Shown piece by piece: positions 20,955 to 33,547 of a stretch of 64,000 bases of DNA. Source of the stretch: Canna indica. Its lineage: Eukaryota > Streptophyta > Magnoliopsida > Zingiberales > Cannaceae. The position numbers and the translations under genes were made by a program. The notes under the pieces were generated by a model, which was not told the DNA's origin, made no database searches, and saw only the letters and a program-made list of their open reading frames with translations. The stretch covers positions 61,515,501 to 61,579,500 of the forward strand of contig CP136896.1 of NCBI GenBank assembly GCA_034359265.1, read 5' to 3'. How positions within the stretch are numbered: the first letter of the stretch is position 1; every line of letters begins with the position of its first letter.

Positions 20955-23036
20955 CAACCTCATCCCCAATCCTCTATGAAATCATAGAGGAGTAACAAAT
21001 CCACCGCCCCTTCACTAGCCAGTCGCCTCAACTGGCCAGCCGGCTGGCGCAAGGGAGCAGCCATGGCATTGGGCGGCAATATTTAGAAAAAAAGAGTGAA
21101 CTTGGGATATGAAAGGCGGTTTATTCTATGTTGGAATCGTCCGGTGGACTCACACCCCGCTGCACGCCCTTCTCCTTTTATCTGTTCATTAAATTTAAAA
21201 AAGAAATAGAAAGAGGAAGGCACAGGTGGTGTAAATCCACTGAACTAAGCACCTAGCATAAAAAAACATCGCCATGGCACTTGGCAGAATACCCTCATTG
21301 ACAATGTGCATGATAAGGATCTCTTGTTTTGGAGACTAGATCATATTTGAGAATGTAAAAGGTGATTGATGTCACAAATACCACTACGTAAGGAACCAAA
21401 TAAATGAGGTGGAATGGTCGAATGTAGTTGGTGATGTGAGGAACGTAATTATGATCATCAACAAAAAAAAAATGAAACCCATTGAGGAGAGGTGGAGACA
21501 GATTTTGTTGCACAAGGGAGCAAGATAAATCTGAAATTAGATCCATAACCTTAGTCAAGATCCAAAAATATTCAAATAGATGCAAGAATGGTACGGGTGA
21601 AAAGTCTCCACCTCTCACAATAATAATAATAATGTCACTTATCCCATGTTTCAAGAATTTACAATACATAGTCAAAACAGAAATATATATATATATATAT
21701 GCAAAAAATACTCAAAAAATATTTGAAAAGTTAATTAAACATCAGGCTCTATAAAAAGGAAAAAGAGGCCCCTGAGAAATCAAACAAAACAAAAGGTACG
21801 CCTTCGGCTTCACTGGAAAAAACCTCACTAGTTAAAAAGAAAAGTCTATTGGCCTGGTCTTAATTGCCTGTACACTATGTTGTATTTTGTAGCATTAAAA
21901 ATTACATAATTAATATAGGATGATAGAATTTGAATAGGATTCGATCATTCCTCTCAACACTGCTTCAGCCACCCAGTTAAAGCCATCAATGCTGCCGGAT
22001 GAACGGCACCAAAGTCTGCACCGTTACCACACCTGCGAATAAGCAGATTCTCATATTAATCCAAGTAACAAAACCAGACCCAGATGAAAATAAACCATTC
22101 TCAGGAACTATTTTAGTTAATATTAATCCACCAAAATGGGAAAGACAGGTCAATAATGTTCTTTCGGCCCTTGACCAGGCACCATAAGCAACATAAGCAA
22201 CATTTGCAATTTGGATTCATAAGCCGATTGCAGCTACCAAGTCAATCATTAAGTCCGCAAGTTCTGAAATAGAAAGTTTTGCCACTCTAATTTGGAAAAA
22301 AGGCTTAAGATAATATTATGTAACAATGATTAAGAAGCCACAAATAGCCAACCCCATCTAACATGAGATTTGAGGCTTAGTTGTTGTTGTGATCAAGAAC
22401 CCACAATGGAGAAAGAGTTTTATTTAAGCTCTAGTATTCTTGCATTATGGATGTCAGAGAACCCATTAACATATTTGCACCGACCAGAGCTGGCAAAAAA
22501 CTTTTCCCAAATCTTCCTGTTGTTGATCATTTAACTACACTAAGTATGATACATTCAGTACTTACATCGATCAGTCTAAGTCAATTTCTAAAGTATCGAG
22601 TAACTTGAGTTATTACCTTACTCTCCATTCTCCAAGATATCTCTGGTAGACACCAGCTAGCAAACACGTAGAGGGTGATCATAGTTAACAATCAAACTGA
22701 AAATCAAGCAATGAGATAAAATTAGCAATACTAAAATACAAACTATCATGAGATTAGGAAATGGCAATGTAATACATAATATATAATTCAAAATCGGAAC
22801 AATGTAATTGCTTATAGAAGCAATTTATCTAAAAGATGAGAAATTATATCTTTAAAATTTAAAAGGGTAGCTTATTTTTCTTTTTGTAGATACATTAGAA
22901 TATCTCTGTATATTTTGTCCTCCACAAACTGATGCAATAGTGCAATACGCAGTTATATGGCATGAAAATAGTTCCCTTCTTGACAATCATGGACTAACAA
23001 CCGAACCTAAAATACAGTAAGAAAACAGAACTAGTA
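20955..23036. other. Intergenic region with possible exon debris
   Basis: No complete gene is seen. A short TA microsatellite is at 21682-21701. The stretch 21950-22060 on the minus strand reads CGNGADFGAVHPAALMALTGW before a stop and resembles exon debris, but I do not recognise it. The rest is AT-rich. Confidence 0.35.
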
Positions 23037-23044
23037 CTTTTTAT

Positions 23045-23681
23045 TAGGGTTGTCCATTCAGTTCAAACTGAACCGAACTGAATTAAATCAAACCGAATTT
23101 TTTTTCGTACCAAAATTCCAACCCGAACCCAAACCAAATTATGCCTAAACCGATCTAACCCGAACCAAAATTATTCGGTTCGGTTCGATTTCCAACCCGA
23201 AAACCGAAATTTTAATTAATTCGATTAAAAATTAAAAATTATTACCCAATACTCATTTACTTACCTGGGTTAAAAATTAAAAAATATATATTATTTTTTA
23301 ATTAATTCGGTTGGTTCTTGACCCGAATCCGAACCGAAATCCAAAATTCAAGTTCGGTTCGGGTCAAGAACCAAACCTGAACGCTGAAACCGAACTGAAC
23401 CAAACCAAATTAAACCAAACCGAATTTTTTTTTCATACCGAAATTCCAACCCGAACCCGAACCGAATTATGCCTAAACCGATCTAACCCGAACCGAAATT
23501 ATTCGGTTCGGTTCAATTTTCAACCCGAAAACCGAAATTTTAATTAATTCGGTTAAAAATTAAAAATATACATATTATTTTTTAATTGATTCGGTTTTCG
23601 GTTCGGTTTGGGTCAAGAACCGAACCTGCAATCGCTGAAACCGAACCGAAAAAGGTGTGAACCAAACAATGGACACCCCTA
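23045..23681. mobile_element. hAT-type MITE (637 bp)
   Basis: Left end TAGGGTTGTCCATTC; right end, opposite strand, TAGGGGTGTCCATTG. The 8-bp flanks CTTTTTAT (23037-23044) and CTTTTTAC (23682-23689) form a target duplication with one mismatch. The interior repeats CCGAACCGAA and its complement, and a unit with ATACCGAAATTCCAACCCGA is duplicated (about 23105-23220 and 23435-23540). It lies just beyond the 3' end of the snRNP gene. Confidence 0.8.
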
Positions 23682-23863
23682 CTTTTTACATGCATCAATT
23701 TTTTTTTGTATTTTACATAATGGGTTCAGAAGCTAGAGCTGTTAAAAATTAGTTTACATCAAACAAGAAAAAAACATTGCATTATCCATCTCAAACTTTT
23801 CTGCTGATAACATACCCTTCCGGTTCCAACTTGCCAACGCAAGATGAGGCAGTTCTAAAAATA

Positions 23864-26800
23864 TTATTTGGGTTGGACAATGTATGATGCCCACACTTCA
23901 TCTGCAGGAGGTGGTGGCTGCACCCAGTGTCCAGGAATCCGGCTGCATCCAGAGGTATCCACAACAAGAAACAATAACTCAAAGTGAAAATTTTAATAAT
24001 GAAACAGCAACTCTTCATATTTTATCATGATACTCATATAAAACAACACCCAAATCATAATAGTAGAACAAAAAGCAAGGCAATATCATAACAAAACACA
24101 AGATTGGCTGGTAATGAGTGCAAGGCATATATCCTTCCATGTTCCCAAAAGATTTTCTTAAAAGAAATAAATATATAACAGACATCGATATATTGGAAAC
24201 TCATTCTTACGAGATGCAATTATGCAAATTAGAAGAAGACAGGTTTAGTATAGGCAACGTCTTGACTTCTTTATTGAAGTGGAAGATTAAATTATTCCCC
24301 AATATCATAGAAAGCTAACGGGAACCTGTGACCTTACAATTACATTAAAAAAATTTGGAAATGCACCAGAGGTGAAACTTAGCTGCTAGTTAACTAAATA
24401 AATTAATATAAATTGAAATGCTCTTACAATATTGCTAATTTGATATATAAAAATCAAGTGTATGTCCATTGATGAAAAAGTGAACAAATGTACCTTCCTT
24501 GGGGTCTAATATAAGCATCCCATGTTCTTCTAACCTGCAAAAGAAACAGAACCACGCAAAAATCAGCAAAGATAAATAAGACTTCAAATAGCACTAATGG
24601 TCCGTTTGCTTCATCGGATAAGATAGGATTGGTGATATGATAATAAATGAGGGGAAGGATGTCATATTTTTTAATCCAGTTTACACCGGAAATAAAACCA
24701 ATTTTATATTTTTTTAATCTTAATATCTTTTAATCCAAACACCAAACAAACAAGAGATTAAAATCTATGCCTTATACTATTCTCCTTTATCCTACGAAGC
24801 AAACATGCACTAAATGAATACCTGCCAGAATTAGTGATAAACATGCAAAAGAGAGGCAGTGAAATATCACATTTTGGACAAATTACATATTATAGCAATT
24901 AACAACACAATTAAATGTGCTTTGTTCCATTCATTAAGCATGATTGACTACAACAAAAGATGGAAGTTTACAGTTGAAATTCTTTTGCATGTTCACCAAT
25001 CTAGCAAATTAAAGTGTAAAACAGCATAAATGGTCAAAATAATGCTGGTAGCTGTAACTAAGAATTCTAAGTTTTAACCATTGTGCTAAGTGCTGATTGA
25101 ATCAAAGTACACACAAGGTTACAGAGACAAGTGAATACAATTGCTGTATAGTTCATAAAAAGGTTACAGAGACATGATTTCTAAGTAACATCAAAAGTGC
25201 TAAATAATAGTTGGTTGCTGTTATTAAGAATTTTGAACCATTATGCTAGAGTAAAATGTTCCAAGAGGCCTAGAGGCCTAGAGGCCTTGGGGCTACTGAA
25301 ATGTTCATCTATACAAGTATATATAGGTAGGAGACCTTCATGTAACATGGTTTCTCATGACCTATTGATATAGTTATTATCAAATGACAAATTGTTACCA
25401 ACCAAATAAGAAGAATTTTCTTTTAAGACATTTTAAACATTGAGGAATTAGAGAAAGTTGCCAACCTAAAACAGAAGGAATTCAAGATTTTATGGAAACT
25501 TGTTAGTCTAAACCAAAGAAGATTTTCAAAATTAAGGATAAGTAGCAAGAACCTGTTTGATTTCTCACTAGTATAGTAGTATGCACACAAATTTATCCCT
25601 CTAAGTTCTAAAAACAAACAAAAGCTACAAAATAAAATAAACAAATTTTGTAGCCATATTGGTTGATCACAATAAGTAGAAGTATTCACTCACTCATAAC
25701 TAAATTATAACATTGAACAACACAAATTAGATTAGAACTTTAGAAGGTTGGTGAACTCACTTCAATTAATGTTCCCATATCATTGTTGCTTCCATGATAA
25801 TAGTGGAGGAATTCAAATGGTAAATTTGACACAGAATCATAGCTGCCACCTTGAGCTTCGTCCTTGTTATGCTCTGACTTCATGTTTGCATCCATGCCTG
25901 AATTTCCACTTTGGCCTTTGGACGACTCCTCAATTTGGTCAGTAGAATCTGCTTCTGTGACTTTGTTTTGAATGGTTTTTCGAGATTCTTCAGCAGTTGC
26001 AATGGCATCCTTGGCAGCATGTGTGTCAGCAGCAGCTGCAGCTTGACGCTCCTCTTCCTCAACAGCAGCTCGAACTCGCTCAAGAAATTTATTATCCTCC
26101 TCTGGAAGAAAATGACCTGAACAGGCACAAGTTTAGCTGAAACTCAATAGACCTGAATGTTATTCTTCAACTAACTACTAAAGATTAGTATCCATTATGC
26201 TAATAGACTTGCAGTGAAAGCAGAATGAACATAATAGAACACTCATATTTTGTCAAGGTTTAAAAAATATTAACATGCAAGTTCCCTGTTCACCTTCACA
26301 GTGTGTTCGAAGTGGATAGGTGCTGCCTTCCTAAATGGAATGAACATGTCTAACTCTTTTCGCAAATAAATGAAGTAAAAATTTGTTAAATATTCAAAAT
26401 CAAGAAGCACATTTACTCTTATTAAAAATTGCAACATCCCATATTAGTCTCACATCGGGAGTTCATGACAACATGTGTTGGTTAATAACTCTTGATAGGA
26501 GTGCTACTTGGTATTTTAAACTTAAGCATTTTAGGCCAATGATTTAGGCCAATCAAGTTAATAGAGTTGTTATATCATCAAATCAGGTTGTGACAAATGA
26601 TATTAGGACAGATCAAATCCTAGGTTAAATGAGGAACTCCATAGGAAAATGGCTGCCCTTGGGTGGGTGGAGCTGCCAATTAGAATTTGGTTCTAAGCTA
26701 TGCATTAGACTTGACTTTGGTCCATTGTCATACCCTATTTAGACCCACATCAAAGTTAATGACAAAATGTGTTTATTAATAAAGTTTGAAGAGTTATACT

Positions 26801-29800
26801 AGAGAAAAAGCTTGATCAGTGTTCTATCAATAACTTTAGCTTAAGCATTTGGTGCTAGTTGTCCCTTTTAAGGGGTGATAATAGAAATCACAATTACTAA
26901 AACGTTTACGCATGACTTACTAAGACTGGATTCAAAAAACATACACAGGTAATGTCTTCTTGTTTAAATCTATAGATATTGTAGCTATGGAAGTTCATTG
27001 TGATATTGCCAATACTAAAATTACTATGATCTTACAATTCTTGATACAAGTTAACAATATCTGATTTTAAAAAGGAAACTTAAAAAATATAAAGCTTGGA
27101 GAAATCCAGACAATAACTCAATACAAACTGGGTCTTACCTTGTTTCTTCAACTTCTGAATTCTGATGGCGCGAAGCTCTTGCAATTTCTCAACAACTAAA
27201 AGAAGCTCAAGCTGAAAGTTCCAAGAAAAGTTTTGGCAAACAGTGCCAAAGTTGTCATAACGACAATGCTTACGAGTTAGCTAAATACAGTAAAAGATTG
27301 CACAACCTACGTACTACAACAACCAAGAATATACCAATAAAGAACATAATTAACATCTGTCTAACCTTATGCTCTGTAAAAAAGCAAAAAGTAAAAAACA
27401 AGGATGCTGCAATTACTGCTTCAAGGACATCACTGAAGCAACTTAAAATCTTATATCCCGACAATGAAGCCACAGGAAACATGAAATAAGTAGTTTTCCA
27501 CAGGTAAAACAAGATCACGACCACCAGCATCGACCGTCTAGTACAAGATACTAGAGGAAGAAAACTTATCAGCATAACTACTTTGTCATGACTCATTAGG
27601 TACTTTAAGCTACTCATGACAGATATAGTGCAGCAGCTTTGCCATTAACAGCACAGCTCTACCACTGGCATTTGATCCATGCCGGCAGGTACTTAGATCA
27701 TTACATGCTTACAATTATTGGAAGTTCTTATGGAGTGAGAATGTCAAGTAGCACCAAGAAATGACCATAGAAGCCATATCTATCACGTGCAGCCACATAT
27801 CATGCACAAATTTTTATCCGAACACACAGCTTTGCTGTTTCTGTACAAACAGTTGGGGCTCATATCACCAAGTGCTTACTACAAGAGACTAGAGGAAGAG
27901 AGAAAACTTATCAGCGTGACTACTTTATCATGATTCGTAAGTACTCTAAGCTACGCATGATACATATAGTAAGTAGCTTTGCCATCTAATAGCACAGCTG
28001 TGCCATAATGACATTTGATATGCTGGCAAGTATCTACATGCCTACATTTATTGGAAGTTCCGATGGGGAGACAATGTCAAGTAGCACCAACAATGACCAT
28101 AGAAGCCATATCTATCCTGCAACTATTTCAGTGTAGGTGCAGCCCATATCCTCCACAGGTTTTTATCCAAACAAAAAGTTAGGGCACTGCATGAGCACCT
28201 TAGCACCAAGACTCCAGTAAATGACCTGCACTTTGCCACTTACCATCAGCAGTATTTGTACAACAACATTCTTCACCTTTGTACTAGAGCCCAAGGCTTA
28301 CAAACCACTCAATGCAGGAACAGTTTCAATTATCTGCCTGATGCACAACTCATGTAGACAATTACGACATTGTAATATATATGTTTTCTTTGATTTGCTT
28401 GACCGCCAACACAATTGAAACCAGTATCTTTTAATGTAAGAATTTGAGAAGCTTTGCCTGTTTATGTGTATCCTAAGAATGCAAAAACCAAAACATCTGT
28501 CTATAAGGAACTTATTAATACAAGCTATTTGGGGGGTTATATGAGGTGTAGGAAGTAGAAAAAGAAACTCATGATCAGCTAAGCACACTAGATGAAGCAT
28601 TGATGATTTTCATAACAATCTAACATCACATACACATGAACATCAATACAAATGTTGAGGGGTAACAAATTTGAAGGAAAGATATGTTAAATCATGTCAA
28701 GGAATGCCACTCATGTCAACAGAATGCTGATATATGCTGAGCCCAAATGGTCCTTGTTAATAAATATAATTTTCAAGCACTCTTCTAGAAATAGAAAACA
28801 AAGAAAAATAATGAATTATAAACTCTCAAATAAAATGAACTCACAGCAAACTCTAGTATTAAGTCATGAACAATCCAAATCCTTATCAAAGAAATTATGC
28901 AACCAAAAATTCTCACCTCAGACTCTAGTCTCTTTCTCTCCTCTTTAGCTTTCAACTTCGCAATTTCCTTCATGCTCTCCACCTGGAACCACGCTTAAGT
29001 TAACAATTAAGAAGAAAGATAAAGTGGTATTTCATCACAAATTCACCATATTAAAAAGGTACAACGAATACTCATTAATAAATACTAAGATAAACCAATA
29101 ACATAGGACAGAGCATGGCTGAACAACTAAGTTCATGAATACTTTTAAAATATCCAATAGTAAACATGCCATTAAGTGGCCAGATATTCACTCTGTATCT
29201 CCCATTCTAGCAACAATACTCCAAAAGAGATTTTGATCATCTCAAAAGAATAGAAGTAAAAGACTTAAACAACAGTAAGAAACAACTAGCTATGAAACTA
29301 GGAAAGTTCCCAGGGTGTTGACGTGAGGGTATTAAATAGTTAGGTTTTGAGCTATCGCAGGAATTTATTGAGTAGAAGAATCAACAGTTTTGCAGTTTCA
29401 ATTTAATTTGAAAATATTTTATGTAACAACTATTATACTTCTTTTTATGGGTTATTAACAGAAAAGTCCTCATTATAGATAAGATGTCGATCACTCCAAA
29501 TTATAACAAGTATCCTCCAAAACATAGCAGCATTAGTAGCTCAATGTAGGTAATGCCTAGTTATAAGAGCTGCACCTCAGGAGGATTGGGAAACCCAGCT
29601 CCACCTGAGTTTGACGTCTCTTACCACAAACAAACCCAAGCTGACCAGCTTCAACCAAAGCTGAAATAAGGTGGGAATATGCTGGTGGACAGGTTCGTCA
29701 AATTATAGTCTAAAGGGAGATACAAAGAAATCATCAAGATAATTATTTGGCAGGAAGCAATTACTAATCAACAAAATAGCAAGTGGAAGGGAGTAAGCAT

Positions 29801-30757
29801 AGATACATATCCTAAAAGGTAACCAAATCCCCATAAGAAACAGAATTATATTGAAACCACCATTAACAAATGGCAGACCTTGCGCTTAGCTATGTCCTTG
29901 GCAATCTCCCTAGCTCTCCATTCATCAGCATCGTGGTCAGCTTTATCATAATCTTCACGCAACTGAGGCACATAAAGAACAACCCAATACTTCAATAATT
30001 AAGAATGAAATAGTATTACTGCATGTATAAAACAGGAACCATACTAAGTTAATAACTGTAAACTTATCGAGAAATCCTCATAAAGTGGAATTTAAACTAT
30101 CTGGAGCAGTTTTGAACTACCTTGCGAGCTTGTTCAGCAACACATTTCCTTTTTCTTTTTCTCCAGAGCTTGTTCCGTTTGGACTTCTGCAACTTGTTAG
30201 CATATCTAACTGCCATTGATCTTTCCTCCCATGGGACCACTTGACTTGTAATGGCATTAAGAGGGATGAGCTGACATTTGAGAGTTGAAAGAAGAGAGTT
30301 TGCTGCCTCAATTGAAAGAGATTCTTGAGCATCCAGGCTAACTTTTTTTGCTTCAATCAACTTAGCAGTCTGCATAACAACGTCATCCTCAAAACGTTGA
30401 GAGAAACTGGTGGCAATGGAATCATTTGAGCATGGCAACAGATTTCCTTCTGATAAGAAAACTCCTTTCAAATTGGGCTTCCTCGATCTACTGATTTGAA
30501 GAATATCTTCTAGCTCTTTCTGCCTGCCAGAAGGCACTACTCGATCATAACAACATGAGGAATCAGAAAGTAAAAGTTCCAATGAACTTACGAACTCTGA
30601 GAGCATACATTAATTTTGCATGATCGATGGTTTCTCTTAACTTCCTCAGATGCTCATGCACATCTTCCGACTCCCAGAAGGAAGTGGGAGCAGATTGAAC
30701 AGGCTGCCACGCTAGAAACTGAGGAGGTGCACCAGATACAAACGGTGCTGGAATCAT
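23864..30757 (-). CDS. SNRNP59: U11/U12 snRNP 59 kDa protein (PDCD7-like), eight exons
   Basis: Exons on the minus strand: 30757-30609, 30523-30121, 29962-29879, 28982-28917, 27211-27139, 26116-25761, 24534-24494, 23942-23864. The sum is 1251 nt, 416 residues, and the phase holds at every junction. All introns are GT-AG. The joint of exons 1 and 2 gives AKLMQKELEDIL, as in the family. The protein starts MIPAPFVSGAPPQFLAWQP and has FWESEDVHEHLRKL near residue 28. A long basic and acidic helical part follows, with KSKRNKLWRKRKRK, DEWRAREIAKDIAKRK and EEDNKFLERVRAAVEEEE. It ends with a conserved tail, RRTWDAYIRPQG then RIPGHWVQPPPPADEVWASY. In plants and animals (human PDCD7) this is a U11-associated protein of the minor spliceosome that acts in the nucleus on U12-type introns. 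The upstream in-frame ATG at 30835 is less likely. The donor of intron 3 (GTCTGC) is weak. Introns carry several transposon insertions. Confidence 0.82.
24598..24810. mobile_element. Tourist/Harbinger-like MITE in intron 7
   Basis: 213 bp flanked by TAA (24595-24597 and 24811-24813). The ends pair imperfectly: TGGTCCGTTTGCTTCATCGG on the left and, on the opposite strand, GTGCATGTTTGCTTCGTAGG on the right. The TAA duplication and the GTTTG-containing ends fit PIF/Harbinger MITEs. It is non-coding and lies within the last intron of the U11/U12-59K gene. Confidence 0.65.
26430..26885 (+). mobile_element. TRIM-like miniature LTR element in intron 6
   Basis: Two related segments, about 26431-26540 and 26728-26850, share the order CAT-CC-TATT, CACATC, ATGACAA-ATGTGTT, TTAATAA and TTAAGCATTT. 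Between them lies GACAAATGATATTAGGAC (about 26593-26610), a decayed primer-binding-site-like sequence. The two segments would be short LTRs of a terminal-repeat-in-miniature element; CCCA-type CACATCGGGA near the start is common in such LTRs. Boundaries and family are uncertain. Confidence 0.45.
27540..28180. repeat. Tandem segmental duplication inside intron 4
   Basis: Two diverged copies of about 290 bp, 27540-27840 and 27885-28175. Shared blocks include GTCAAGTAGCACCAA followed by ATGACCATAGAAGCCATATC, TTATTGGAAGTTC, and CTAGAGGAAGA near the start. It lies between exons 4 and 5 of the U11/U12-59K gene and adds about 300 bp to that intron. Confidence 0.75.
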
Positions 30758-30838
30758 TGTGTGGATGAAGGGGAACAAGAAGAAACTACAAGAAAAAAAA
30801 TCAATTTCGAAGTTTGAGAAGAACACAATTGACATCTA

Positions 30839-31329
30839 GGGCTGTAAACAAGGCCGAGCCGAGCCGAGTATTGTCTCGCTCGAACTCGGCTCGTTTGTTT
30901 CTAGCCTTGTTCGAACTCGGCTTGAACTCAATTCAAGTATTTTAACTTATGTTTGAACTCAGCTTGATAAAATTAAATTAACACAAAAACGAGTAACTAA
31001 ACGAACATATAAACGAGTACCTAAACGAACACATAAACGAGCCTTTAAATGAACACATAAACGGGTATCTAAATGAACACAAACAAGTACTTGAACAAAT
31101 AAACGAGCCATTAAATGAACACAAACGAGTATTTAAACGAACAAGACAAACGAGCCTTAAACGGACAAATAAAAATGCCTTTAAGCGAACATATAAATGA
31201 GCCATTAGACGAACACATAAATCAGCCTTTAAACCAACAAACAAACAAACGAACGAACATACAAATAAACAAACAAACAAACAAATAAACAAACAAGAAA
31301 ATACACATTAACCATAACATGATACCAAT
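30839..31329 (-). mobile_element. Truncated hAT-type MITE with short tandem repeats
   Basis: It starts TAGGGCTGTAAACAAGGCC, a typical hAT MITE end, 82 bp upstream of the snRNP start codon. From about 30985 to 31290 it is a run of diverged units of the type AAACGAACACATAAACGAGC. The reverse strand of this run gives a meaningless 104-codon Phe/Cys/Val-rich frame. No right terminus is found; the sequence passes into DNA carrying a primer-site-like ATTGGTATCAT (reverse strand, about 31319-31329) beside an LTR. Confidence 0.55.
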
Positions 31330-33278
31330 TGTTACGCCCCGCCTAGGTCCATCCCTAGATAAGGAACACCGCCTAGGAGAAACGCAACCAACAACCCAAC
31401 CAACTTCTGACATCAGGGTAAATATAAATAAATGTCAACAAAGTCAACATATCAACCTACAGTTCAACAATCAACTAAGATAAATAAGAACAATCAACTA
31501 AGATAAATAAGGAGAAACAAGCATCAGATGTATCTCCTCCTCCAGGACTCTAGCTACCCAACTCCAACTACCAACATACCTGCAAATATGATGCAATAAT
31601 AAACAACGTCAGCGGAAAGCTGAGTAGGAGTATCAATATGTCAACAAGAAAGGTAATTAATCATAATGCGATGCTAAACCAAATGCAACAAGATACGACT
31701 TTCCAATAAAATGCAACATGTCAACAACAACAAGACACATGTTCACCTATCATCTATTGCAACTTATACCAATTAAGAGCGTAGTGGACAATTGAGTTTC
31801 CCCCGCACTCCCGCACCTCGAGAGTGGCACCTCAAGCTCGCTCAAACAAGAGATGCGACTATCCAAAGAATAGCCCGCCGGCGTCTAACAACGAGACGCC
31901 GCACACGCACCTCGTGTGATAATTTGGTGATCACCGGTGTCACTTGTCCAACACCTCGGGCAATTAATAAATAGTGTCCAAGGCCTCCGCCCAATAATAG
32001 ATCAACAGATGCAACCATGACAACTCAACATGACCACATGAAAAAGCTACAACTGATTTACGATGCCAATGACAATATCGATACAATAACATATCAACTG
32101 ATACAAATGCAACCAGAAGAACTCATGCACAACAATAAGCTACTTATGACAACACTAATACCATAATGTGCATCATGTTATGATCAAACGACAACTAATA
32201 TAACGTATGAATATATCAACATGATATGTCCAATAATATCATGCAACAGGAGTTCACCGACTTTTAAAAGCAAAATCAAGCAAATATAAACAAGGGGTAA
32301 AGTCGTCATTTAACTCATTCAACATTCATCGGCTACAACAAGAGTCAACTCACACCCAACATAACTATCTATGCTCTAAATCACCAACTAATATAAAATA
32401 CAACTATTCTACATTATTTAACTATTTATCAAACTAAATTAATCATATTTAACTATCAAATAATACTGAAAAATAGGAAAGACCTACCAGATGACATTCG
32501 ATCAGAAATCTGACACCACCATCGCGTTCAGAACGCGAAAACCTACAACTTTGGTATTCACCCCGACTCGATCCGACGACTCTACGATCAACTCCAAAAA
32601 TATCTCAATAATTTACAAATCAAACTCATTTCATTCCATAGAACTCACCTTTTTAATAATCTAATTTATATAAATCTAAAATAACCCTCTCCCTCACTCG
32701 TCTCCCTACCCCAACGCCAGCCCCTGCTCCTCTCGGGTTCACGCCGGGTGGCCCTCTACGCCACCCCTTCCCGCGGACCCCGACGCCGGCGGGGCACCGG
32801 CGATGGGCCGGAAAGAGTCGCGGCTCCGCCTGCAGCGGACGTGGCCGCCGACTTGCCACGGGTAGCGTTTGCTGCCGCGGCTTGGCAGCCGTGATCGCGA
32901 GCCAGCGATCACGCAGTCGGCGCGCGGGAAACGGCGCGACCGCCGCGATCACCTCCGCCTCCGGCTCCGCCGGTCCTACTCCCTCCAAATCCTCTCCCGT
33001 TGTCGCCGATGATGAAGAAACGGAAAATAACAGCCGGAAAACAACAGGGAAGAAGAATGCAAGACTCCTACCTTAAAACTCCTCCAAATCTCCGGCTCTT
33101 CACCGCGCGCTTCGATCCCTCGTCCACGGTCCGTCGGCCGCTGCAAACAGTAGGTATATAAGGGATTAGGAACGGATTAGGGATTTTAATAAGATGATTA
33201 GGCTCTTTTGAAAAAGACCCTCCAAGAAAAATATTTTTAATTTAGTCCTTTTCTTTTCTTTTTTTTGGTGTCATAACA
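31330..33278 (-). mobile_element. Ty3/gypsy-type LTR, reverse orientation
   Basis: On the minus strand it would run TGTTATGACACC (from 33278) to GGGGCGTAACA (at 31330), followed by ATTGGTATCAT, a partial primer binding site. The first LTR in this window ends alike (GGGGCGTGACA). A TATA-like CCCTTATATACC lies at about 33153-33164 on the minus strand, followed by a GC-rich leader (32690-33130). That leader holds chance frames on both strands. Internal domains to the left are missing, so it is a solo or truncated LTR. No target duplication is testable at the left. The right edge is a proposal. Confidence 0.5.
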
Positions 33279-33547
33279 CCAATGCATCAAAGTGTAACTA
33301 AAAATTTAAATTAAAATAACAAGCTTCTAACTAAGATTCTAAATACAAACTACATTTCAACTCAACAATATCAAGTCTCATAAAAAGAGCTCGTTTCTTG
33401 AAGAAAAGGCTTCAATTGATATTCTCTTTCATCAATTCATGTAAGATCATCATCTTTCACTTAACAACCAATAAGAAGAAGAGTTTACAATGCAATTATT
33501 AACAATTAAATTTGGAGAATTAAAAATCAACCTCAAGATGTTCAACT

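Noticed and set aside
30524..30608. An alternative first intron of SNRNP59 of 55 bp (30537-30591) using the strong donor GTAAGT
   Set aside because: It keeps the frame but is very short for a plant intron and gives an odd joint. The 85-bp intron 30524-30608 (donor GTATGC, acceptor GGCAG) restores AKLMQKELEDIL, the family sequence, in phase.
30978..31292. 104-codon Phe/Cys/Val-rich frame resembling a membrane peptide
   Set aside because: It is a translation of short tandem repeats in a MITE.
32653..33076. Two facing GC-rich frames (111 and 64 codons)
   Set aside because: They lie in the GC-rich leader of a gypsy LTR and have no domain.
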